64,000 bases of DNA. Origin: Metarhizium brunneum. Lineage: Eukaryota > Ascomycota > Sordariomycetes > Hypocreales > Clavicipitaceae. The notes beneath the pieces are model-generated. The model saw only the letters and a list, made by a program, of their open reading frames with translations. It had not been told where the DNA came from and searched no databases. The position numbers and the translations under genes were made by a program. This document shows, in pieces, positions 1-10,890 of the stretch (position 1 is the stretch's first letter; each line of letters begins with the position of its first letter). The stretch spans positions 5,766,001 to 5,830,000 of the forward strand of contig NC_089422.1 in assembly GCF_013426205.1 (NCBI RefSeq), written 5' to 3'.

Positions 1-948
1 AGAGCCGACTAGAAATGGAGGACGTTATTGGACGTTTCTCGATAGAGCTTTTATAAGGAAGCATCGGATGCTACGCTCGGGTAGCACCGGTATTATAGAA
101 CTAGGTTTCTGAGACTACTGCGGTGCATAGGTGTTTTTGGCTTTTGCCCAACTTAATTTTTGAAAGCCAAAATGATGGGATTAGGTAGCATCGTCTAAAT
201 GCGGCTGGCTCATGTCAGTCAATCAGACCATCTCGGCTTCTCTTATTGGCCTTTACTACTTAGGTATCTGTGACTTCTCAGGCCTGGCCCTCGACTTCTA
301 TGTTCAACGTATATCTCTTGGAGAGGGGTGTGCTTGTCCAAGGTCAATAAGTATTGGCACAGCCTTGTGAGATCTTTGAACAAGTAACCCCCACTTTCTA
401 GCCCTTTGCGTTTATGTGTCCGGATACGAAGCTGTTTTAGCACGCCAAAGTTAAGCCTTCTGTTACGACCTAGCTTATAGGCTGCAGTGAAAGTTGTTGA
501 ACGTCACAGCGGAACACAGATGAAAAGAGTGCTTTTATTCTGTAAGCTAGAGATGCCGCCCAGGCACGTTATTTATAAAAGGCGCAGGCTGGACCCTGCA
601 CGTGATGCTGTTTCATGTTTCAACACAATTGACTGGTTCGAATACATCCAAGGGTAGCGTCTAGAGTGCCTCCGTAAGGCGTGAAAGAATTTCACACTAC
701 TACTCCTGTCACACAGCACGATTGTATTGTACAGCTTGGACAAAACGAGAGACTCTTGATTTTCTATCTAAAGGAGCGGAATAATAATTAAATACTTCTG
801 GAAGACTGCTACTTAGGCAGCAGTATTACGATTTCCTTTTGCCAATTGGACAATAATACTTGCGTGTTCTTAACAGAAGCAGTATTATGCTTAAATGAGA
901 GGCCTGATCTTGACACCAATCTTTAACCAGCTAATAAGTCTATTAACT
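1..948. other. Gene-free left edge
   Basis: I see no supportable gene here. The open frames are short and lack an ATG start. Base composition becomes more AT-rich towards the right. This may be the flank of the AT-rich block that follows. Confidence 0.5.
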
Positions 949-1244
949 CTAGTCACGGCAGCAAGTCCAACACCTCCCCTGGGAATTAATGAGTTAGCTT
1001 CGGTATAGCTTCGTTTGGATTTATTGCGGGTTCGAACCTGTTGTTCAGCGACCTTGGGAGCATAAATATCAGCAACTGTCTTCATTGCAATGACAAATAT
1101 CTTGTACACAATACGCACCAATCCAGGCGGGCAGTCTGGCTCCTCGGAGAAGCAAACACGCCAACACACACCCTGACGGAGGTTAACAGGTGTAGACATG
1201 GCTGCTCCCGCAAGGAGAGTGATGATAGCTACAAAAAAGTTCAT
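949..1244 (-). CDS. Small secreted cysteine-rich protein, three exons
   Basis: Model: complement(join(949..978,1038..1052,1119..1244)), 56 residues. Exon 1 gives a signal peptide (MNFFVAIITLLAGAA, then a likely cut near STP) and the segment GVCWRVCFSEEPDCPPGL. A 15-nt exon adds VAEQQ, and exon 3 gives GRCWTCCRD and the stop. The mature peptide has six cysteines spaced C-x3-C-x6-C-x11-C-x2-CC. The CW..C...PxCPxG...CWTCC pattern is one I associate with a family of very small fungal secreted proteins of unknown role. Both introns (66 and 59 nt) have GT/AG ends and branch-like sites (GCTGAT, GCTAAC). The unspliced 117-codon frame 891-1244 is the naive alternative, but it loses the CWTCC end. The gene looks intact although it lies beside an AT-rich block. 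Function is unknown; an effector or antimicrobial role is inference. Confidence 0.75.
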
Positions 1245-2387
1245 AATTTTTAATAAAAAGAGTCAGCGTATTTAATTTATAGTAATGAGACGGAGTTGCT
1301 AGGTCCCTTTTTGTGGCCACGAAAACAAGCATGCCATAATACGACTTTGGGGCGACCTTTTTATACTTGAGTAAATCGCCTGTCACGGGCAATGCGGAAG
1401 ACTTTGGAATGTGTGTAAATTAAATTTATTTCGCCGCAAGTTGCCACGCAGTTATTATACTTTTTAATCCAAAGTATAAAGTTATTATACCAGGATATAC
1501 TGGCACGAGCAAAGACTCCTGTGACAGTACAAGAGCAGGAGTAAGGTCTTGGGGACTTAAACAAGCGAAGAGTAAAAGGTTCTGGAGGAAGCTCTGACTC
1601 AAGCTATCTAGGTTTTACAGTAAGGCTGTTCTCCTATAACCCCTAAGATTAGTACCAACAAGGTCTACAATCAAATAATATCACGGGATAATTTAACGTT
1701 TTTAGATAAAACATAATACTGCAAGCATAAATTCCGACTTGCAAGCAACTAGAGGTGCTGCAAGTATTGTGAACTGCGATAATATACAGAAAAACTCAGT
1801 AATAAAAAGTTTTTTGGTAGGTAATAAATACCCACTTCTTTTTTTTAGCTTATAATATAAAATTAATACTAGTTATCTGCAAAATTTATAATTATATAAA
1901 GTATGTTATTAGATTTAATATTATTTATTATAAAAAAAAACTACAAAAAATTACAAAATTACAAAAACTACACGTGGAAATGCTCTGGCCAAGAGCAAAG
2001 CTGCCAAATAAGTTTGTCTTTGGCGGTTTTACCTCTTCCAGAGGGTAATAAAATAATATAATTATAGTTACTTAAAAAGTAAGGTTCTAGTGTAAAATAG
2101 GGCTTTACTCGGAATTACCTGGACCTACTGTTATATTGTAAGTATCAGGCTTGATTACTATACAAATCAAGGCCTTTTATCGTTATTTAGGCAGTATCGG
2201 GCGGTATCAGGCCCTACTAAAGCCGTAAATTTTACATTTTTAGGGGGTTTACAGCGTGTGACGCGGAACTAATCCTTATAAATATATTTGTACATAGAAG
2301 ATCTAAGTAAAAGTATAAGCCCCATAATAGTCGCACATTTGCGATAGCCACCAAATATCGCTAATTTTGGCCTCACGAAGGTCATCG
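1245..2387. repeat. AT-rich, probably RIP-mutated block
   Basis: No gene is visible. From about 1630 to 2345 the sequence becomes strongly AT-rich, with long A and T runs and many TpA steps and no long frame on either strand. This is the usual look of a relic repeat mutated by repeat-induced point mutation. I cannot name the original element, and no terminal repeats are visible. Confidence 0.5.
1275..1281 (-). promoter_or_regulatory. TATA box of the 949-1244 gene
   Basis: TATAAAT reads on the minus strand 31-37 bases before the ATG at 1244. The close spacing implies a very short leader or a start site right at the ATG. Assigned by sequence only. Confidence 0.35.
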
Positions 2388-2789
2388 TTATACCGGTGCT
2401 ATTTTTTTACCCTTGTACAGCCAAGGGAACCAACCGCTCGGGAGACCAACCTTGGCACATTCGAAAAGGTTGTCCACGTCCCCAAGAGGAAAGGTCTGTT
2501 TCTTGTGGCAATCCGTTGCATTGTTATAACATTCGCTATGTCCGAATTTAAGGCGGGAGCAGGCCTGGTATGAGTCCATGCACTGTAGGAATTTTGTAAT
2601 TCCATCCATGCGACGCACTCGTCCCTGGCACGTTCTTGCGGCATAATCGCAGATATCTCTGTCATCCCCCCTGTTTCCGTAGCGGTCGCAGTGCTCTTTG
2701 ACCTGATCCTCGTTCGACTTTTCTGGCTGGCTGGTGGCGGCTGCGGCGGCATTGGTCTTTGTGCTGACTGGCTGACTGGTGGCTGGATA
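2388..2789 (-). pseudogene. Eight-cysteine open frame without a start codon
   Basis: A 133-residue frame runs from just after an in-frame TGA (2790-2792) to a stop at 2388. It has no ATG in its N-terminal part and only internal Met codons (after the third Cys). It has an Ala/Thr/Ser-rich lead followed by eight regularly spaced cysteines (EHC, DIC, RTC, LQC, QAC, SEC, TDC, FEC). That arrangement resembles the mature part of a secreted cysteine-rich protein. A TATATATA stretch lies near 2885, but the first ATG after it (about 2750) opens a different frame of 117 codons with low-complexity content. I found no exon with a signal peptide upstream. It may be a decayed gene, a frame-shifted gene, or the last exon of a gene whose first exon I missed. 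Confidence 0.35.
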
Positions 2790-3452
2790 TCAAAAGACTG
2801 AGTCGATCGATTGTGAACAGATGTTGGGGTTATAATCTTGTCGGGTGGGAGAGCGTAGCCTTTAAATACTTTCGCTGAAGAAATATATATACCCAAAGAT
2901 ACACGTGTATATAGTTGAAACTGTCAAGTAAAATGAGTCGGCGGTCCTATTCCCTGACGCCCAGAGCCTTCGGGGTACTCGCTCATGACACGACAGTGGG
3001 CTTTGAGAAAGTGGCTTTGGCTGTATTATTTGATTTATATTAATTTTCCCACTTGGATTTATGCGTACAAGCCTTTTATGAGTCAAGACGCAGGCGTTGG
3101 ACATACGAGTCGCAATGGAAATATGTCTTTTCGGTGCTTGTGGGATGCATTAACTGTGAGCATTACTTAATTAATTAATACTAGCATTATTTTCGCCTAC
3201 TCGCATAAACGCCCCAGCTTAATAGAAATAAAATATTTAATGCTTAGTTATCAGGACGCCAAGTCATAGGACGTAAGCCTTGGAATATGCTTAGAGATGA
3301 GGGAATCCCCATCGCCACTATATAAGAGAATGAATCAAGCGTGGCGACAGGGCTTCTCAGCTCTCCGAGTATCCCGCGGATATCTCAGGAGAGCCATGAT
3401 GGCGAGATGATGAGGCATGTTTGCGATGACGAACCTGTTCCCCGGCACGTGA

Positions 3453-3587
3453 ATGATGCTGGCCTGTACGCTCTCATCACAAGTTCTAGGTGAGGCCGAC
3501 GAATCTGCTGGGAGCATGGAACTGACTTGCGTCTCTTGTGGCGCATGTTGTCCAAGGCCTGGTCGTCAATGCTACCATGATGGATAA
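3453..3587 (+). CDS. Possible 44-residue cysteine-rich peptide
   Basis: A short frame with two ATG codons (3453 and 3456) directly after a TGA encodes 44 residues. It ends in a dense cysteine motif, TCVSCGACCPRPGRQC, close to the stop. A TATATAAG box lies at 3319-3326, with several short upstream ATG frames between. There is no clear signal peptide; the start MMLACTLSS is only mildly hydrophobic. It could be a last exon, a small peptide gene or chance. Confidence 0.2.
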   Translation: MMLACTLSSQVLGEADESAGSMELTCVSCGACCPRPGRQCYHDG

Positions 3588-5737
3588 TACGTGTCCTGAC
3601 TGATCAGACTTGTGGCCCGTGGGCTCGCAGGTTCTACACTATATCCAGTGAGTCTCCATTTTCCATGTCTGAAACAGATTTCTAAAGCTGGTTCCTGGTC
3701 AATAAACTCGAAAACCTTGGCCCTCTTATGCCACCAGTGCATTCGATAGAGATTTGCGGTCTGGGCCAGTATCTCGATCCAACAGTATGGAGCATGACGG
3801 ACAATGCCACTGGCAGAGCTTCCTCTCTGCTGTCGCGGCGAGATGGCCGAGCGGCTGCGTGCACCCCTTTGGGCCTCGGTAAAGTGACTTGCGATGATCG
3901 ATGCCGTCGACGCCGACGAGGCGCGCGGTGCCACCATGCCGAGTTGACGGCCGCGGCCGAGGCGCAAGCTGAGCGCAGGCCCGAGGTTCCCGCCGACCCG
4001 GTTCTTCCTCCGCGACCGGCAGACTCGGCTCCGTCAGCTCCCAGCCGTGGCTTCTTTGTCTTTACCGCTCCGCTGTAGTCTTGACTCTTGACCACTTGAA
4101 CTCCCGTGGGGACAGCGACGTGGCTGACGACATGGACGAGGGGTGTTTGCCCAGCCAGACGTTCACTTTCCGCTGCACTAGTGATGAGGACGGGAAAGCA
4201 ATGGTGCCGGACGTAGGGAGCCTTTCCGAGTTTGTAACTAGACAAAGGGATGCGCGGACGGAGATTGTAGCGAAAGAGTTGGGCATGTAGAGAGTGCTGT
4301 AGCGGGCAAGTTGCCAGCAACACGACAGAGAATGTTGAGAGTTCTATGCCAATACTAGATTAGCTCCAAGAGTTACATCTCTTATTTACATGTGGCTGTG
4401 AAATATCCGACATGTATTGCGGTTGAATATTGAGGCAGGCACCCGTCATTGCTTGTAGCGAGGTGGGCGGGTTCAGCAAGGATACAAGAAACTGAAGCTG
4501 CGGTTCAAACCCAGGCGCATGTTTACACTAGGAATTATATGTCGTCTACCTATGCATGGTCAAGTGTGCGACATAGGTAGCTTTCCATGCTATTTCTCCG
4601 TGGTTGTTGAATGACGGACGAATCTGGCGAGAGAAGACGACACTGAGATGACGAGCGATGGCACCCACCTATTGACACAATAAAATAATGGTATTCGCTG
4701 CAGCTAATACGTCGGGGCCAAGAGCGGCTGCGGGATCTATACATGGGACGTTTGAGTTTATTTGACATGGATATATCTGCCTATGCCTGGTGTTCGTACA
4801 AGACGATGACTATTTTACCCAGAGCTCGCAGCATGGAACACGGAACCCATCTATGACATGGAATGGGCCAACTGTCGGTCGCTGCATATTTTTTTTCCCA
4901 TTTCCGCTCTGAAACTCCCATGGAACAAGATTCAATTCATTGTTCCCAAAATACGCAGCTGCCGCCCGACAAAACCGACACCATCAGCAGCCAGTCCTAC
5001 GAACCCGAGTCCCTCCACGTCCGCAACGCCAAGTTCCAATCGCACTCGCGTGTCTCAGGCATCCCATGAGAAATAGATCCCCTGGCCCGCGCATGGCCAT
5101 GTTTCCCACGGCGGTCAGACCGACTGCGAATCCACGCTCCGCCATGATGAATCCAGCCTTTGTTACCTCGTGAGCGCATCACGCCTCCGGAAAAAACTTC
5201 GTATCGCGCCGCATCAACCTCTACGCCGGAAACACAACGACCAACAGCCCAATCCTCGCGTGGTACCGCATGCAGCACGATTCTAGACCAACGTCAATGT
5301 TGTACGCTCTCCCGACACACCGGGACCGCCGTCTGGTGCGAAAAGCACCACACGTCCGCGTGCCATCTGGTCAGTCATAGCACCGCCCGCCATTGTGCAT
5401 GAAACGTCTCGCCTCCTCGGAAACAAATCCTCGCCGCATCAATGCATCGCCCCGCGTCAGCTTTGTTTCTCCGATGGCGATGCGTATGCGTCCACGTCGT
5501 CTCCATCTGCCCTGCGGCAACTACCCACAATAGCAAACGGCCGCTCGGGGTTCTCGTATTTGCCTCGTGATGTCGGCCATCCTCATCATGAGCGTCGGTG
5601 CAACGACGATGCAGGTGCCACCTACTGTTGCAACGGCACCTCCGACAACAAAAAAAAAAAAATGTGACGGCTCATATGCCGCACGACTTCGTATTCCGTC
5701 CGACGTGTTGGCGGCCGGTGTGCATGACAGCAGCGCC

Positions 5738-5745
5738 TATATAAG
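5738..5745 (+). promoter_or_regulatory. TATA box of the 5883 gene
   Basis: TATATAAG lies 138-145 bases before the ATG at 5883, a normal distance for a fungal TATA promoter with a leader of about 100 nt. Confidence 0.5.
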
Positions 5746-5882
5746 AGTCACCTGGCTGGCATCTACCTTCCCCGTATGTACGAACATTGAAGCACAGCAG
5801 CACTCAGGCAAGATTTTCCGCAACGCATAGAAGTCCGCTTCTTCTCGTCTTGTACGACGGCCTTCTTTTCACTGCGTCCGTC

Positions 5883-6297
5883 ATGTATTCCCGACTTATT
5901 ATTGTGGCCGTCGCCGCGCTGGCGTCTACCTCGAGCGCGCTGGCCATTCGCAACAAGCACGTCGGTGACTTTCGTCTCTTCTCGGACGAGGGCTGCTCTG
6001 CCGGCAATCTGGGCGTGTGGACTGTCATTGACGATGACGTCAGGGATCATCCCTGCCAGAGGATACCCGACGGCGAGGGTGTTCGTTCCGTCTTTGTGGC
6101 TGACGTGAATAGCGAGTGCAGATGTACGTTGACCTCGGGGATTCATCTGCCCTTCAATGTTGTCAAAATGTGAACTAATTGCTTCGGCAGTCTCCCTCTA
6201 CGAGGATGCGGATTGCCAGGCTGGCGAGCAAAATACCACCCAGGGCAACTGCTACAATAGCGCTGCGGGCTGGAAGGCGTGGAAGATGACCTGCTAG
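5883..6297 (+). CDS. Small secreted protein (115 residues)
   Basis: Model: join(5883..6123,6191..6297). Residues 1-20 form a clear signal peptide (MYSRLIIVAVAALASTSSALA). The mature part is acidic and has six cysteines, among them DEGCSAGNLG, HPCQR, ECRC and a terminal MTC. Segments FRLFSDEGCSAGN and LYEDADCQAGE look like two copies of one motif (aromatic, E/D, C, AG), as in small fungal secreted proteins with internal repeats. The 67-nt intron begins GTACGT and ends GGCAG, and it keeps the frame. A TATA box lies upstream. There are no catalytic motifs. A secreted effector or structural role is inferred from size and composition only. Confidence 0.75.
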
Positions 6298-7023
6298 GGG
6301 AACCTGCTCTGGGGACATGGACGAGTTAATTTATTTTACTGGTGGTTTTGCGCTCATTCTGGGCTGAAGCATGCGGGTGTCTGACCTGGCTGGTAGGAAT
6401 GGGGGGCATCCCATGCGGCGTGTATGATAGATCGCTTCATGGCGTACACCTCTGCATCGAGACACTGAATCTTAATCTACTGTTGGCTGAAGCAGCTACC
6501 GGCCGCATGTGTTTGTTTTATACCTGCCCTGTAGGGTTCGCTGTAATACGCCATGCGTCCAGCCGGCTTTTCTACCTGATGGCATCTCGGAGCCCGACGA
6601 GCCGGGGACTGAGAAGCACTCGCACGCTTGCCCAGACATGGAAGTGAGGGAATGTTGGCCATGGCCTTGCTGTGTACATCGTCCATCAAGCCAGAGTGTA
6701 ACTGCCGGTACAAGTAGTCAATCATTCAGAATGCATAGTTTTGTCCTCGGGGCGCGAAACACCATCGAGTGCAGTGAATTTGCTCTGCCGCATCTCTCGC
6801 TCAGGGCGGTCGCTGTAACTCGAGTCATCTTTGGTTACCAAGAACCTTGTCACTCTCACGACATGTGACGACATTACATCATCCACGGCCTGTTTCTGCA
6901 GAGCAGGGGCAGTAATACCTGTATTGTGTCAATTTACACATCTATGTAGTATTCTCCACCAAGCACCTCTGGTCACCTCCCACCGTCCGGCCACAGCTAG
7001 ACGCCATGCAGGCACACACATAG
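6298..7023. other. Spacer
   Basis: I see no gene between the secreted-protein gene and the end of the dehydrogenase gene. Open frames here are short and start without ATG. Confidence 0.5.
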
Positions 7024-8214
7024 TTAGGCAATCGTCACGCACACCTTGCCGAAATGCTGCCCGGACCACTGGTACTCGTACGCCTCCTTCAACTGCTCCA
7101 GCGCAAAGGACTTCTTGTCCACCACGGGCCTCAGCCGCTCCGGGTTTCCCTCAATGGCGAGGCACATGTCCTCCATCTGCTTGCGGCTCCCCACCAGGAT
7201 CCCCCTCGTGGTGCACAAGTTGGTCAGGCACTCGAGGAAGCCCGGCTGGTCCTTGGTGTGGCCGCCGACGAAGCCGACAATGGAAATCAGGCCCGACACC
7301 TTGACGGCCTTTAAGCTCTGCGCCATCGACTTGGGCCCGGCCACCTCGATGACGTGGTCGACGCCCCTGCCGCCCGTGATCCTCTTCGCCTCGGCCCCCC
7401 AGTCCTCGTTCTCGCGGTAGTTCAGGACGTGGTCGGCGCCGAGGTCTTTGAGCACCCGGGCCTTGTCGTTGGACCCCGTGGTGGCAATGACGCGCGCGCC
7501 GGCGGCCTTGGCGAACTGCAGGGCAAAGATGCTCACGCCGCCGGTGCCCTGGGTGAGCACCCACTGGCCCGGGGCGACCTGGTTGTCGGCGACGCCGTAG
7601 AGCGCGTTCCAGGCCGTGACCCCGGCGCAGGGGAGCGTGGCGGCCTCGACGGCGCTCAGGCCCGCGGGCTGCCGGACGAGCCCCTGCTCGTTGAAGGCGG
7701 CGACGGAGCGCAGCACGCCGTGCCGCGTGCCGCCGAGCCCGGTCTCGGCGTTGTCCTGGGTGATGGGGCCGCCGATGTGCTCCTGGTTGAAGAGGGTTAC
7801 GACCTTGTCGCCCGGCTGGAAGCGCGTCACTTGGCGTCCCACGGCGAGCACCGTGCCCGCGCCGTCGGAGCCGGGGACCACGTTGTCGGCGACGGGGAAG
7901 GGGTACGAGCCCTGGGGGATGATGAGGTCGCGGTACTAGGAGGCAACTGTTAGACTGGTTTCACGGCGTTGGGCGGCTGCTGGTTTCGTACGTTGAGGGA
8001 GGCGGCGTGCACTGATTGGATTTGGCGGCGGTTAGCGAACGGCGTATCGTGACAAGGGGTTTCAACCGTGACTTGACTGACTCTTGACCAGAACCTCGCT
8101 GTCGCCCAGGCGGGGGACTTGCTGCTCCGAAAAGGCTAATGCGTCGAAGCCGGCGGTGCCATCGTGGCTCGTGACGTTCCACTGCGTGACGGTCTTGGGG
8201 ATATCTGGCGCCAT
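7024..8214 (-). CDS. Zinc-free medium-chain alcohol dehydrogenase / quinone oxidoreductase-like
   Basis: Model: complement(join(7024..7935,7992..8011,8082..8214)), 354 residues, the usual size for the MDR family. The GroES-like N-terminal half carries NYRDLIIPQG and GSDGAGTVLAVG. The Rossmann half carries VLTQGTGGVSIFALQFAK and ends in a cofactor region with TTGSNDKA. The catalytic zinc ligands of true alcohol dehydrogenases are not seen (FQPGDKVVTLFNQEH), so an NADPH-dependent reductase of the quinone-oxidoreductase type is likely. The middle exon is only 20 nt and supplies HAASLN, a segment conserved in the family, which strongly supports this splicing. It is divergent from the CofD-family gene at 9175. 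The substrate cannot be told. Confidence 0.9.
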
Positions 8215-9174
8215 GGCGAGGACTGGTGAGTAGATGGGTTGGAAGATTGTAATGGTATTGCTTTGGTGAATGGGAACTTGAAGCAACAGGCAGATCAAGT
8301 TGCGAGTTTGCCTGCTATTAATATGGCCCCATTTCACAGATGCAACTCCACGGAACTCGGTCCGGGCTGCAATTTATAAGCGCCCGTGGCCTCACCAAGT
8401 AAGTCCCCGGCATCATCATGTGGCCGTGGCATGACCTGACTGCGCTGCCATGTCGGTCTTTTCTGGTAGATTGTGGTTCAATAGCCGTGGCATACAACTT
8501 GCGGTCCACTGTCATATTTTGCCCTCTGCCATTCGTCTCGATGCATGAAGCGATTAGCAAGCATCGGTTGATGATTGATGTAGGGCGTGGTCCTCCGTGT
8601 TGCGCCTGGTCCATTGTGGGCATGTCGAAGTGCCGTGGAAATTATTTGACTAATACATGTCGAGTCGTCATGGATTGACTAACCGACCTTGTGGAGAGCC
8701 GCGAGCTGTTGACTTGTTGTCTGGCTCGCGTTGATGGCCAATTGACTCGATAAACTACCGTGGCGCAGCGCCAACTAAGTAGTACATGTAGGTACGGATC
8801 TGGGGGATCTGTGCCAGGAACCAAGTGGCGCCGTCAAATAAGCACTGAGATTGAGACCGGTCCAGTCTGGTTGATATCGATTAATGCTGCACATTGAGTT
8901 GGTGCGGCTGCCGAGATCTGTCTAGTGTGACTAGGGCCCCAATGTGACTAGTCCTTTGCGGCGTGACTCAACATTGAACGCACGTGCGGTCGAAACATGT
9001 CTGGTCGTGGAGGAAGCCACGTCCCACCCAGTGCTCGGGGAAGCTTCCATGTCGTGAATTAAATGGTCAAGTATCGCCGACGGGTAAACGTGCGCCCCAG
9101 TGCCGTCACTCCATGTCTGCCGACTCACCAGACAGCTTCACCCAACCATCCCGTCGACCATTGAACCCTCACCC
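8215..9174. promoter_or_regulatory. Divergent promoter region
   Basis: This 960-base stretch separates two divergent start codons (8214 minus, 9175 plus). It must hold both promoters. I see no gene and no clear TATA box. Confidence 0.4.
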
Positions 9175-10732
9175 ATGGCTCCCAACCCCAACCCTCCTGT
9201 CATTCTCCAACCACCACCCTCTGCCCCAGACACGTCGACACGTGCAACATCTCCAAACCCGCCATCCACGACCCGCACAGGCATCGTCGTCTTCTCCGGC
9301 GGAAGCGCCGCCAATAGTCTCGTCGACGTGTTTGAGCGCGTCCGCGAAGCCAACAAGACCTCGCTGAGCTACGTGATTCCCATTTCAGACAATGGCGGCA
9401 GCACAAGTGAGATTATCCGTGTCTTTGGCGGACCAGGTATGACGCCTCCCTCCATGCGAACGCGCAACCGACAAAACAGCACACATCTGACACGGCACGC
9501 CCATAGGCATCGGCGATGTGCGCTCACGACTCGTGAGGCTGATCCCGGACAATGACGTCCCCGAAACAGTTGCCATCAAGCACCTGTTCAACCATCGTCT
9601 TCCCAAGACGTACGAGGCCGCGCGCGCCGAGTGGTTCGAGTTTCTCGACGCCACCCATGCTCTCTGGACCGACGTGTCGTCGCCCAAGAGAGAGCTGATT
9701 CGCGCATACCTCAACACCTTCAACCTGGAAGTCATCAAGCGCATGCGGCCCAGCAGCCGCTTCGACTTCTCCAAGGCCAGCATCGGAAACCTGTTTCTGA
9801 CGGGCGCGCGCCTCTTCACCGGGAGCTTCGAGGCCGCCATCTACCTGCTGAGCTCGATATGCGCCGTCCCCGACAGGATTTCCGTCCTGCCCGCCCTCAA
9901 CACCAACTTTGCCCATCACATTGCCGCCGGCCTGCAGGACGGGACCGTCATCACGGGCCAGAACGACATCTCGCACCCCAGCTATCCGACCGCCGCGGTG
10001 CCCGGCGCGGGTGCCTCGAGCACGGGTATGCAGACGCCTGCCCTGTCCGTGGGCCACGACACGGAGGAACACGACAAGATTGAAGACGCCAATCTTCCCG
10101 GGTCGTTGCCGGCCCTGCGCCGGCCGGCCATTGTCTTCTCCAAGGCCGAGGACGAGGACTTGGCCTCGCGCATCGACAGGATATGGTACATCAACCCCTA
10201 CGGCCAGGAGATTCGCATCCCCGCCAACCCCCGTGTCCTGGATGCCATCAACACCGCGGGCACAGTCGTCTACTGCATCGGCTCGCTCTTCACGTCGCTG
10301 GTCCCCAACTTGGTGCTCAAGGGCGTGGGCGAGGCCATCGCCAACCCCGCCATCAAGAACAAGATTCTCATTCTAAACGGCACGGCAGACCGCGAAACAG
10401 GCCCGTCAGACAATCCCCTGACCGCGTTGGACTTTGTCGCCGCCGTTGCAAATGCCTGTGCCGATTCAAGGGGGTGGCAGAAGCCATCCGAGGAGGAATA
10501 CAATCTCTACGTCACCCACCTCGTCCACCTCGAGAGCCCGGCGTCACCAAGAGTAGACAAGCACAAGTTTGGGCAGCTGGGCATTGACACGGTGCGACTC
10601 TACGGACCCAAGGACGAGTCTGGCCGCGGGGGCCGATATGATGCGACGGCGTTGGGCCAGACGCTGGAGACGGTGGTCGGGAGGAAAGACATTCGCGTGG
10701 ATCGAAGCCGTCGAAACACCCTCGTCGGCTAG
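9175..10732 (+). CDS. CofD/YvcK-family protein (UPF0052)
   Basis: Model: join(9175..9436,9507..10732), 495 residues. After a Pro/Thr-rich N-terminus of about 40 residues comes the family core: VVFSGGSAANSLVDVF, then VIPISDNGGSTSEIIRVFGGPG, then IGDVRSRLVRLIP. Later come RPSSRFDFSKASIGNLFLTG and a region that includes RIWYINPYG. These match the CofD/YvcK fold, which includes the bacterial 2-phospho-L-lactate transferase and the gluconeogenesis/cell-shape factor YvcK; a yeast member is YNL011C. The fungal function is not established to my knowledge. The 70-nt intron splits a Gly codon in the conserved GGPGIGDVR loop. No signal peptide or membrane helix is seen, so it is probably cytosolic. Confidence 0.88.
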
Positions 10733-10890
10733 TCTAGTCAAACGTTGAAAAAAAAAAAAACGCGCATATCCATTATGAAGAGCCGCCTGAAAAAAGAGTC
10801 ACATGTATTATATCGTGCATCCCGTCCAAGCACTTCGGAGCCCATTGGTTTCCCCCGATGCACGAAGCGTCCAAGACCACGTCCCGGTCC

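Larger units (their letters stand above)
2790..5882. other. Gene-poor region with weak coding traces
   Basis: No gene is firmly supported. Three weak traces are present. One is a 44-codon cysteine-rich frame (3453-3587). Another is a set of GC-rich open frames on both strands at 3570-4320, including a plus-strand frame from ATG 3728 and an acidic frame ending at 4290. The third is a stop-interrupted plus-strand stretch at about 4895-5640 that could be a decayed gene. A run of 13 A lies at 5650-5662. Confidence 0.4.

Noticed and set aside
1028..1037. GGTTCGAACC, a tRNA B-box-like word
   Set aside because: No pairing T-arm or acceptor stem around it; it lies in an intron of the small secreted gene and is simply palindromic.
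4502..4511. GGTTCAAACC, a second B-box-like word
   Set aside because: The flanking bases do not form a T-arm stem, so no tRNA gene is called.
4895..5640. Stop-interrupted plus-strand protein-like stretch
   Set aside because: Fragments read like protein, but I could not identify a family or a consistent set of exons; noted only as a possible decayed gene.
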